37,323 nucleotides of DNA, taken from the NCBI GenBank assembly GCA_018715595.1, contig DVLI01000016.1, positions 1 to 37,323 on the forward strand, written 5' to 3'. The stretch is from Candidatus Caccoplasma merdavium. GTDB taxonomy: Bacteria > Bacteroidota > Bacteroidia > Bacteroidales > UBA11471. A model generated the notes under the pieces. It was not told the DNA's origin, searched no databases, and was given only the letters and a program-made list of their open reading frames with translations. Of the stretch, positions 1 to 6,181 are shown piece after piece. The number at the start of each line of letters is the position of its first letter. Positions within the stretch are counted from its first letter, which is position 1. The position numbers and the translations under genes are program-made.

Positions 1-217
1 TTTCATCATTGACTATGCCGAGCCGACTCCTGTCTTCTGAAAAGATAGTGAAAGGCGAGAGCAGAGGCAAGGAGAAAACGAAGTTTTCATCATGGACTAT
101 GCCGAGCCGCGTCCTGTCTTCTGAAAAGATAGTGAAAGGCGAGAGCAGAGGCAAGGAGAAAACGAAGTTTTCATCATGGACTATGCCGAGCCGACTCCTG
201 TCTTCTGTAAAGACAGG
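1..217. repeat. 84-bp tandem repeat array (right end of array)
   Basis: Two complete units and the start of a third are visible, with the shared word GACTATGCCGAGCC beginning at 11, 95 and 179, so the period is exactly 84 bp. Units are nearly identical; the second differs by a CGC/CGA change after GAGCC. Each complete unit contains a short hairpin, GAAAAC-GAA-GTTTTC (74-88 and 158-172). The third copy breaks off after a better hairpin, CCTGTCTT/AAGACAGG (197-217). Because 84 is divisible by three, a reading frame stays open across the array (28-residue period), but it needs a TTG start and the residues look like a by-product of the repeat. The array may continue to the left of the window. Confidence 0.9.
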
Positions 218-386
218 GTATCCCCGCATAAGTATATCAATGTGTCTTCTCTTTGTTCGGCTTTATTGTTTTTTTATTCTCTAAGGCCACAAAATAGGTA
301 AAAAAGCGTATTTTTCTTTCGCCGCATGATACAACCAATAATTTTTTTGTTATCTTTGTGGTAAACCCATAAAAAATTTCGGTATT
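218..386. other. Intergenic region between repeat and YtxH-like gene
   Basis: No credible gene is seen here. The region is AT-rich and ends in the promoter and leader of the following small membrane protein gene. Confidence 0.6.
351..358 (+). promoter_or_regulatory. Bacteroidota-type -7 promoter element
   Basis: TATCTTTG matches the TAnnTTTG -7 consensus of the Bacteroidota primary sigma factor. It lies 28 bp before the start codon at 387. A clear -33 TTTG at the usual 19-bp spacing is not seen. Confidence 0.65.
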
Positions 387-608
387 ATGAAATGTGCTTC
401 TTTATTAGCCGGCTTCCTGACAGGTGCTGCCATCGGTGCTGCCATCGGGATACTTTTCGCCCCTGAAAAAGGCGAAGACACGCGTAGTAAAATCAATGAA
501 GTTCTTCGTGAGAACGGCATCAAACTGAGCCGCGAGGATATGGAAAACCTCGTCAACAAAATTGCCGCCAAGCTCAAACTTGACAAATCAGTTGAAGCAG
601 AAGACTGA
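387..608 (+). CDS. YtxH domain-containing small protein
   Basis: This 73-residue protein starts with a glycine/alanine-rich hydrophobic helix (about residues 5-25, with GAAIGAAIG) followed by APEKGEDTR and an amphipathic charged tail. That layout is typical of the YtxH family, a short membrane-anchored protein with a glycine-zipper-like helix often linked to envelope stress. No enzymatic residues are visible. It has its own promoter and is followed by a holin-like membrane protein and a small unknown gene in the same direction, with a hairpin in between. The cellular role is unknown; family membership rests on overall pattern. Confidence 0.8.
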   Translation: MKCASLLAGFLTGAAIGAAIGILFAPEKGEDTRSKINEVLRENGIKLSREDMENLVNKIAAKLKLDKSVEAED

Positions 609-623
609 TTCTCACTGAATTTA

Positions 624-664
624 AAAGATTTCCCGGTCGCCCATTTGGCTGCCGGGAAATCTTT
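624..664 (+). terminator. Hairpin between YtxH-like and holin-like genes
   Basis: A 13-bp perfect stem (624-636 with 652-664) is followed by only a short T-rich tail. It ends 26 bp before the next start codon, so it may be a partial terminator or a processing site that lowers expression of the two downstream genes. Confidence 0.6.
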
Positions 665-690
665 ATGCCACTCAACGAATATCCACACTT

Positions 691-1083
691 ATGAGCACCT
701 CCAACCCAACCCCCTCCTTGCGCCAAGTCATTGCGGAGATAAAACAATACCTTTCGCTACAATGTGAATGGGTGAAACTCGACAGCGTCGAAAAATTGAC
801 ACGCATTGTCTCTTCTCTCATCTTCCTCATATTGGCCATTATCCTCATTGCCATTGCGCTGCTTTATCTTTCCCTCTCTGTCGTTCATCTCATACAAATA
901 TATACAGGAGCCGTTGCCGCCTATTCCATCATGGCCGGTTTCTTCTTGTTGCTATTTGTCGTTTTGTGGCTCCTGCGCCGCAGTTGCATCGTCAACCCCA
1001 TATTGCGCTTCTTCTATAAAATGTTCCTCACGCCGAAAGAAGGCCAAAACGACTTCACCTCAAACACCAACAACGAGCTATGA
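691..1083 (+). CDS. Holin-superfamily-III-like (phage holin family) membrane protein
   Basis: The 130-residue protein has a soluble N-terminal segment, two strong transmembrane helices (about residues 38-63 and 72-96) and a basic, polar C-terminus beginning around RRSC. This two-helix arrangement resembles proteins annotated as 'phage holin family' (the Holin-X/YqjE type), which in Bacteroidota are chromosomal and usually sit beside YtxH-like genes. No phage genes are nearby, so a lysis role is unlikely; an envelope-associated role is more plausible. Its stop overlaps the next gene's start in an ATGA arrangement at 1080-1083, indicating translational coupling. Confidence 0.7.
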   Translation: MSTSNPTPSLRQVIAEIKQYLSLQCEWVKLDSVEKLTRIVSSLIFLILAIILIAIALLYLSLSVVHLIQIYTGAVAAYSIMAGFFLLLFVVLWLLRRSCIVNPILRFFYKMFLTPKEGQNDFTSNTNNEL

Positions 1084-1322
1084 ACGAAACGAAAATAACC
1101 ATGAAATCGCTGGCCCGACAAAAAGCCGAGGTGCGGGCCAAAATAGCCAGGCAACACAGCGAACTGACACAAACCTATTGGGATACCTTGGCACCTTTCT
1201 ACCGAATGGGAAACTCCCCGTTCTCGATATTGAAACGTTTCTCGGTGAGTGTGGCCCTGTTTGAGGGAATAATTACCAGCTTGCGCATGTTCAGGAAGAT
1301 ACGCGGCCTATTCCGAAAATAA
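1080..1322 (+). CDS. Small basic protein of unknown function
   Basis: The 80-residue protein is rich in Lys and Arg at both ends (KSLARQKAEVRAKIARQ near the N-terminus, FRKIRGLFRK at the C-terminus). The weakly hydrophobic middle (around residues 45-65) could lie along a membrane surface but is not a convincing transmembrane helix. I do not recognise a domain. The start codon overlaps the stop of the holin-like gene, so the two are almost certainly co-translated. With the YtxH-like gene this forms a three-gene cassette. Confidence 0.75.
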   Translation: MNETKITMKSLARQKAEVRAKIARQHSELTQTYWDTLAPFYRMGNSPFSILKRFSVSVALFEGIITSLRMFRKIRGLFRK

Positions 1323-1416
1323 ATCAGGACTACCTGTCTGTAATTGTCATCGTTTGTTTTTGGGGGAAGAAAACGCAAAATATTTCGAAAGTTTTTCGTA
1401 TTCACCCAAAAAGCAT

Positions 1417-1424
1417 TATCTTTG
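1417..1424 (+). promoter_or_regulatory. Bacteroidota-type -7 promoter element
   Basis: TATCTTTG lies 30 bp before the ATG at 1455 and so supports that start over the longer open frame beginning at 1344. A T-rich stretch near 1391-1397 could serve as a weak -33 element. Confidence 0.65.
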
Positions 1425-1454
1425 CGCCCGAAATTACAATTAAAAAAAAATATT

Positions 1455-1943
1455 ATGAAAAAGAACTTGATTTATCTGTTCATGTTCATGGCCATGCCCC
1501 TCGCATTCGTTGCCTGCGGCGATGACAACAACGGTATTACCAACAACGTAAACGCCACGGGTGAATACGACGGCAACATCGAAATCCTTGTGAATGGTGA
1601 AAACTTCTTCGAAGCCATTAACCCCGCACTCTCTTCGAGCCCTGTAACGTTCACCCTCAACCAACAAGAAAACGCCACCTCGCTCTCCATCAACGATTCC
1701 ATCTTGATTATCGGAGCGCTCACCCTCGAAGTAAATGACGTACCCAGCACCGCTGATAGCGAAAAACTGACCATCAACGGACAGGATATGGACCTCGAAA
1801 AGAACATCATCGAAATGGACGTTGTCATCAACAGCCTCACCGGTACGGTTACCAAAGCAGGTGCCGCCAACCTTTCGATCGAAGCTGCTGCTCCGCTCCT
1901 TCAACAAACCGTAAATATCGAGATCTCGGCCCAAAAGAAATAA
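1455..1943 (+). CDS. Small lipoprotein, probably surface-exposed, beta-rich
   Basis: The 162-residue product starts with a lipoprotein signal peptide ending in FVAC (Cys21) followed by GDDNN. Acidic residues right after the cysteine resemble the Bacteroidota lipoprotein export signal that sends lipoproteins to the cell surface. The mature part contains many short alternating polar/hydrophobic strands (GEYDGNIEILVNG, LTLEVNDV, MDVVINS, VNIEIS) and no cysteine or obvious catalytic residues, suggesting a calycin-like or other beta-barrel fold. The open frame extends upstream to 1344, but the promoter at 1417 and the signal peptide fix the start at 1455. The ligand is unknown. Confidence 0.75.
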   Translation: MKKNLIYLFMFMAMPLAFVACGDDNNGITNNVNATGEYDGNIEILVNGENFFEAINPALSSSPVTFTLNQQENATSLSINDSILIIGALTLEVNDVPSTADSEKLTINGQDMDLEKNIIEMDVVINSLTGTVTKAGAANLSIEAAAPLLQQTVNIEISAQKK

Positions 1944-1967
1944 TCTTCGACGATTATATTTCATGAC

Positions 1968-2003
1968 AAAAAAGCGTAGCCCCAGCGGGAGCTACGCTTT
2001 TTT
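1968..2003. terminator. Bidirectional terminator between convergent genes
   Basis: A perfect stem, AAAAAAGCGTAGC pairing with GCTACGCTTTTTT around a 10-nt loop, has A-runs on one side and T-runs on the other. It can terminate both the lipoprotein gene (+) and the cysteine synthase gene (-). Confidence 0.9.
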
Positions 2004-2026
2004 GTTGCAGTATAAATCCAAGTATG

Positions 2027-2959
2027 TCAACCGCCAAAAAGCTCGGTCGAGAGGTAGCGTTCGCCGGTATCGGGCAGCAGCGCCACAATGAGTTTGCCGG
2101 CATTCTCGGGCCGAGCCGCCAACCGCACGGCCGCACTCACGGCCGCGCCCGATGAGATGCCGGCAAAAACACCGTCGCAGGCCATAAGTTCCCGCCCCAT
2201 GCGCATCGCATCTTCATCGGTAACCGTCATAATCTCGTCGACCCACTTCCCGTCGTAGGTCTCAGGCACGAAACCGGCTCCTATGCCCTGCAACTTGTGC
2301 CCCCCCGGGCAACCGCCCGAAAGCACCGCCGACGAAGCCGGCTCCACGGCGACCGTCAAGACCCGGGCATTACGATGTTTCAACCCCTCGGCCACCCCCG
2401 AAAGCGTTCCGCCCGTGCCTACACCCGCCACAAAAATATCGACAGCTCCGTCGGTGTCGCGCCATATCTCCTCGGCCGTCGTACGCCGATGCACGGCGGG
2501 ATTGGCCTTGTTCTCGAACTGACGCAACATGACGGCCTGCGGAATGGTCGTCAACAACTCTTCGGCTTTGGCAATGGCTCCGGCCATGCCTTCGGCTCCG
2601 GGTGTAAGCACCAGCTCCGCCCCCATGGCTCGCAACAAACGCTGCCGCTCGATGCTCATGGTCTCGGGCATGGTGAGTATCGTGCGATACCCCCTCACGG
2701 CGGCAATCCATGCGATGCCTACACCGGTATTGCCGCTGGTAGGCTCGACAATCGTCGCACCGGGCACCAACAGCCCCCGCGCCTCGGCATCTTCTATCAT
2801 CGACAAGGCCGTGCGGTCCTTGACGCTCCCACCGGGATTGAAACTTTCGAGTTTGGCGACGATGCGCGCTGCGAGGGAATATTTCCGGGCGATACCCGCA
2901 AGTTCGAGCATCGGGGTATTACCGATAAGTTCGGTCATCTGTTTGGCAATATGGCTCAT
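2027..2959 (-). CDS. cysK: Cysteine synthase A (O-acetylserine sulfhydrylase)
   Basis: This PLP-dependent enzyme makes L-cysteine and acetate from O-acetylserine and sulfide in the cytoplasm. The 310-residue length is normal for the family. Visible motifs are the N-terminal ELIGNTP, the PLP lysine in GGSVKDR (Lys47), the substrate loop TSGNTG (residues 74-79), a glycine-rich phosphate-binding segment ([10 protein letters not shown]) and GISSGAA near the C-terminus. It is transcribed alone, with a TAnnTTTG element just upstream and the shared terminator downstream. No serine acetyltransferase gene is adjacent. A cystathionine beta-synthase-like role is less likely because there is no extra C-terminal domain. 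Confidence 0.95.
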   Translation of the reverse strand: MSHIAKQMTELIGNTPMLELAGIARKYSLAARIVAKLESFNPGGSVKDRTALSMIEDAEARGLLVPGATIVEPTSGNTGVGIAWIAAVRGYRTILTMPETMSIERQRLLRAMGAELVLTPGAEGMAGAIAKAEELLTTIPQAVMLRQFENKANPAVHRRTTAEEIWRDTDGAVDIFVAGVGTGGTLSGVAEGLKHRNARVLTVAVEPASSAVLSGGCPGGHKLQGIGAGFVPETYDGKWVDEIMTVTDEDAMRMGRELMACDGVFAGISSGAAVSAAVRLAARPENAGKLIVALLPDTGERYLSTELFGG

Positions 2960-2981
2960 GTTTTCAGTTCTTTATAAAACA

Positions 2982-2989
2982 CAAAAATA
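2982..2989 (-). promoter_or_regulatory. -7 promoter element for cysK
   Basis: Read on the minus strand this is TATTTTTG, matching TAnnTTTG. It lies about 22 bp upstream of the cysK start. Confidence 0.55.
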
Positions 2990-3123
2990 GCAAAAACTTT
3001 TCGAAACGAAGAGTATCCCCCCGGCTATTAACACCTAATAGTGAAAGGTATTTCAGGACAATGGCGGCGTATTTTCATACAAGGAAAGGATTTGTTCCGG
3101 CATGAAAAATCGTATAAAAGTCG

Positions 3124-3131
3124 TATCTTTG
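3124..3131 (+). promoter_or_regulatory. -7 promoter element for the TPR gene and prmA
   Basis: TATCTTTG lies 84 bp upstream of the start at 3216, giving a leader of roughly 80 nt. No -33 TTTG occurs at the ideal distance. Confidence 0.55.
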
Positions 3132-3215
3132 CCCCCGATTTCTTGAACAAGGCTTCGGGAAAACGCATCTGTCGTGTTTTCGCACTGTTCAGGACTTCGG
3201 TAAAAAGATACCCTA

Positions 3216-3965
3216 ATGATGAAAAAAACCTTTGCCTTATTTCTTCTCTTCGCCCTGTTCGTTTCCGGTACGGCAGAAGCCGAAAGTCCTTATCGGAAAA
3301 CGACATTCGACCTTTTTGTCTCCGGCAACATCTTACAATGGAGCCAAATCATTGCCACAATGAGAAACGACTCGGCCTGTCAATCGCTCGACGACAAGGT
3401 AGAGTTGCTCTCATACTACTACGGCTTGGTGGGACACCTCATCGACATCGGAGAGAAAAAGGAGGCTCGCAAGGTGCTCAATGAAGCCCTGTCTATTGTC
3501 GAACCTCTTGTCAAAGCCAATCCCGAAGACGCCAGGCTGTCGGGACTTATGGCCAATTTCCAGGGATTCCAAATCGCCCTCTCCCCTCTCAAAGCAGCCA
3601 CATTGGCCCACGGCATGCTGCAACACGCCCGTAAAGCCGAGAAAACAGCGCCCGACAACCCCGACGTGAATATATGGAGCGCCAACATTCTGTTTTACAT
3701 GCCCGACATTTTTGGAGGGGACACGCAACAATCGAGAGAGTATTACCGGAAAGCCTTGCAACTGTATGAAAACGACGAGTCTCTCCGCAGCAACAACTGG
3801 ATGTACTTGCAACTCATCATCACCCTCGGGCTGGTCGAAGAGAAAGACCAAAACTACGAGAAAGCGCATGAATATTTCAGCAAGGCCATGGAGCTATACC
3901 CCGAATATCCGCACCTGAAAAACGTCTTGTATCCTCGCATTCTCGAAGAACTCGGAAATTCATAA
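3216..3965 (+). CDS. Secreted or periplasmic tetratricopeptide-repeat protein
   Basis: The 249-residue protein begins with a signal peptide (hydrophobic residues 5-17, probable cleavage after GTAEA). The rest is alpha-helical with TPR-like helix pairs, clearest at EARKVLNEALSIVEPL, SREYYRKALQLYEND and YEKAHEYFSKAMELYPEYP. TPR units mediate protein-protein contacts and no enzymatic motif is present. It ends 14 bp before prmA, so the two are probably co-transcribed, although a functional link to ribosomal protein methylation is not evident. Alternative starts exist (two adjacent Met codons), which does not change the interpretation. Confidence 0.75.
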   Translation: MMKKTFALFLLFALFVSGTAEAESPYRKTTFDLFVSGNILQWSQIIATMRNDSACQSLDDKVELLSYYYGLVGHLIDIGEKKEARKVLNEALSIVEPLVKANPEDARLSGLMANFQGFQIALSPLKAATLAHGMLQHARKAEKTAPDNPDVNIWSANILFYMPDIFGGDTQQSREYYRKALQLYENDESLRSNNWMYLQLIITLGLVEEKDQNYEKAHEYFSKAMELYPEYPHLKNVLYPRILEELGNS

Positions 3966-3979
3966 TAGAAAGAGACACC

Positions 3980-4825
3980 ATGAAATACATCGAAATACGC
4001 CTCAATGTCAAAGCCGACGACGTGGCTTTGGTTACCGATGTCCTCGCCGCCTTACTGGTGGAAGCCGGTTACGACAGCTTTGTTCCCGACGCTACCGGCA
4101 TGAGCGCCTACATTCCCGAAGACAAGTATTCCGAACCGGCACTGCTTGAAATCATCGGCCATCTGCCGGTCGAGGCCGAAATCGAATGGTCGTGCAACCA
4201 CTATGCCGACCAGAATTGGAACGAAGAGTGGGAAAAACACTACTTCAAGCCCATCGTCATAGGCAACGAATGTGTCATACACAGCACTTTCCACACCAAC
4301 GTGCCCGAAGCCCGGTATAAAATCGTCATCGACCCCAAGATGGCATTCGGTACCGGCCATCACGAAACAACATCGCTCATGCTCGAATGGATATTGCGCC
4401 ACGACTTCACGGGAGAAAATGTCCTCGACATGGGTTGCGGAACGGCCATTCTTGCCATTCTCGCCCGCATGCGCGGCGCGACATCGGCCACGGCCATCGA
4501 CATCGACGAGTGGGCCTACCAAAATGCCTTAGAGAATATCCGCCTCAACCATATCGACGGTATCGACGTATTGCTGGGCGACAAAGCGCTCCTCGGCGAC
4601 GGACGCCTCTACGACACGGTACTGGCCAACATCAACCGCAACATTCACCTCGACAACATGCAGGCTTATGCTTCGGTCATGCACACAGGCAGCACAATCT
4701 ATATGAGCGGATTTTATACCCAAGATTTGCCCACACTGCAAGCCTGCGCCCGTCAATATGGCTTGCTCTACAAAGACCATCTCGAAAAGAACAACTGGGT
4801 GGCCGCCCGCTTTGTGAAAGAATAG
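3980..4825 (+). CDS. prmA: Ribosomal protein L11 methyltransferase
   Basis: PrmA uses S-adenosylmethionine to methylate lysines and the N-terminus of ribosomal protein L11. The 281-residue length is typical. The N-terminal substrate-recognition domain precedes the linker motif DPKMAFGTGHHETT (about residues 118-131), followed by SAM motif I VLDMGCGTA (148-156) and the acidic AIDIDEWA. The NPPY-like position is ANINRN, as in this family. A purine-rich Shine-Dalgarno-like stretch (AGAAAGAGA) precedes the start. It follows the TPR gene by 14 bp and ends before a strong terminator. Confidence 0.93.
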   Translation: MKYIEIRLNVKADDVALVTDVLAALLVEAGYDSFVPDATGMSAYIPEDKYSEPALLEIIGHLPVEAEIEWSCNHYADQNWNEEWEKHYFKPIVIGNECVIHSTFHTNVPEARYKIVIDPKMAFGTGHHETTSLMLEWILRHDFTGENVLDMGCGTAILAILARMRGATSATAIDIDEWAYQNALENIRLNHIDGIDVLLGDKALLGDGRLYDTVLANINRNIHLDNMQAYASVMHTGSTIYMSGFYTQDLPTLQACARQYGLLYKDHLEKNNWVAARFVKE

Positions 4826-4854
4826 GACATTCCCCCCTATCGCCATAAACAAAG

Positions 4855-4881
4855 AAGCCTCCGCTATAATAGCGGAGGCTT
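4855..4881. terminator. Terminator between prmA and a convergent lipoprotein gene
   Basis: A perfect 11-bp stem AAGCCTCCGCT/AGCGGAGGCTT with a 5-nt loop is followed by TTTT on the plus strand. It can act for prmA and, with AAAG on the other side, perhaps for the convergent gene. Confidence 0.9.
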
Positions 4882-4896
4882 TTTCATTTCCTTGTC

Positions 4897-5346
4897 TTAG
4901 CGTAGCAGGGATTGCAAATAGGCCGAATCGACAGGCGGTAGTTGGAGGGTTGCATCGCGACGACGCATCGCGTCAACACTGCGGTTCATTTCTTGAAGAT
5001 TCTCCTGCAAGGCATCGAACAACCGAGGGGAAAGGGCCATGCCGTCGCCTGAACTCATCTCGCAGCGATAATGCCCGCCTTCGACGGTTACCTGCGAAAA
5101 ATAGCGGTAAAGAGCCACTTTGGCCTGAGCCATAAGGCGGGCATCGACCTCTTCGCCGGCACATATCGCACGGGCAAGAGCCTTTATGTCGACATCGATG
5201 TAGACATTCTCCCGCATATAGGTTTGGATACACGCCGCGTCGCAAGGGACCGACAAGACCGCATTCAACACATCTTCCCGCTCCGATTCCCGACATGCGG
5301 AAAAGAGACCGACAAGGGAGAACAACAGAACTATGGCTTTCTTCAT
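4897..5346 (-). CDS. Small lipoprotein of unknown function
   Basis: The protein is 149 residues from the chosen start at 5346; the open frame extends upstream to 5397, but the signal peptide begins at MKKAIVLL and ends in LFSAC (Cys18). After the cysteine comes RESERED, an acidic stretch that might promote surface export. The mature domain is helical, with two further cysteines (CDAAC) and another near CEMSSGD, and I do not recognise a family. It lies 69 bp downstream of yebC, beyond a terminator, and has no obvious promoter of its own, so read-through from the pheT-yebC unit is possible. Confidence 0.7.
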   Translation of the reverse strand: MKKAIVLLFSLVGLFSACRESEREDVLNAVLSVPCDAACIQTYMRENVYIDVDIKALARAICAGEEVDARLMAQAKVALYRYFSQVTVEGGHYRCEMSSGDGMALSPRLFDALQENLQEMNRSVDAMRRRDATLQLPPVDSAYLQSLLR

Positions 5347-5362
5347 GGCTTGTGAAATAAAA

Positions 5363-5394
5363 ACGCCGGGCAGGTGAGAATCACTTCCCGGCGT
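5363..5394 (-). terminator. Terminator after yebC
   Basis: On the minus strand ACGCCGGG pairs with CCCGGCGT, with an inner GTGA/TCAC pairing, and is followed by TTTTTATTT. It sits immediately after yebC. Confidence 0.8.
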
Positions 5395-5415
5395 CATGTT
5401 TTCAGGAAGAGATAT

Positions 5416-6144
5416 TTATTCTTCTTCGTCGCTTTCTTTCATATTGTGGAACACATTCTGCACATCTTCGTCTTCTTCGATGCGCTCGATGAGTTTCTCA
5501 ATCTGGGCACGTTGTTCCTCGGTGAGTTCCTTGGTGTCATTGGGAATGCGTTCAAACTCGGCGCTGGTAATCTCGAAACCGTTGTCTTCGAGATATTTCT
5601 GTATGACGTTGAACGACTCAAACTCACCATAGATTACGATTTCCTCTTCATCGGCATCTACTTCATCGACACCGAAATCGATCAATTCGAGTTCAAGGTC
5701 TTCGAGGGAAACGCCATCTTTGGGTTTGATGTGGAAAACGCTCTTATGGTCGAAAAGGAACGAGAGGCTGCCCGATGTACCGAGCGAACCGCCGAACTTA
5801 TTGAAGTAACTGCGAATATTGGCCACCGTGCGGTTATTGTTGTCTGTCGCCGTCTCCACGACAATGGCGATTCCGTAAGGTCCGTATCCTTCGAATAGTA
5901 CCTCCTTGTAATCGCCTTCTTCCTTGGAGGTGGCTTTCTTAATGGCACGTTCTACATTTTCCTTGGGCATATTGGCTGCTTTGGCGTTCTGCATGAGCAC
6001 ACGCAGACGAGGATTGGAATCGGGGTCGGGACCGCCGGCTTTCACAGCGATGGAGATCTCTTTTCCGAGTTTTGTAAAAGTGCGGGCCATATTGCCCCAA
6101 CGTTTGAGCTTACGGGCTTTCCGGTATTCAAATGCTCTTCCCAT
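5416..6144 (-). CDS. yebC: YebC/PmpR (TACO1) family protein
   Basis: The 242-residue protein begins with the family signature MGRAFEYRK and the KAGGPDPDSNPRL segment; the C-terminal domain contains many acidic residues (DEVDADEEE). YebC proteins were long annotated as transcriptional regulators, but related TACO1/YebC proteins have more recently been linked to translation, especially at difficult proline stretches. The sequence alone cannot separate these roles. It lies 37 bp after pheT on the same strand, consistent with an operon, and is closed by a strong terminator. The length is typical and no lesions are seen. Confidence 0.92.
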   Translation of the reverse strand: MGRAFEYRKARKLKRWGNMARTFTKLGKEISIAVKAGGPDPDSNPRLRVLMQNAKAANMPKENVERAIKKATSKEEGDYKEVLFEGYGPYGIAIVVETATDNNNRTVANIRSYFNKFGGSLGTSGSLSFLFDHKSVFHIKPKDGVSLEDLELELIDFGVDEVDADEEEIVIYGEFESFNVIQKYLEDNGFEITSAEFERIPNDTKELTEEQRAQIEKLIERIEEDEDVQNVFHNMKESDEEE

Positions 6145-6181
6145 ATTGGTATTTTCTTTTTATTATTATTTGATGTGATAT

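Noticed and set aside
1..217. CRISPR array
   Set aside because: Units are directly adjacent and nearly identical over their full length; there are no unique spacers and no cas genes.
9..284. 91-residue protein encoded by the 84-bp repeat
   Set aside because: It needs a TTG start, repeats only because the unit length is divisible by three, and has no credible ribosome-binding site or domain.
691..1083. Prophage lysis gene
   Set aside because: The holin-like protein stands with YtxH and no phage structural, integrase or lysin genes are found.
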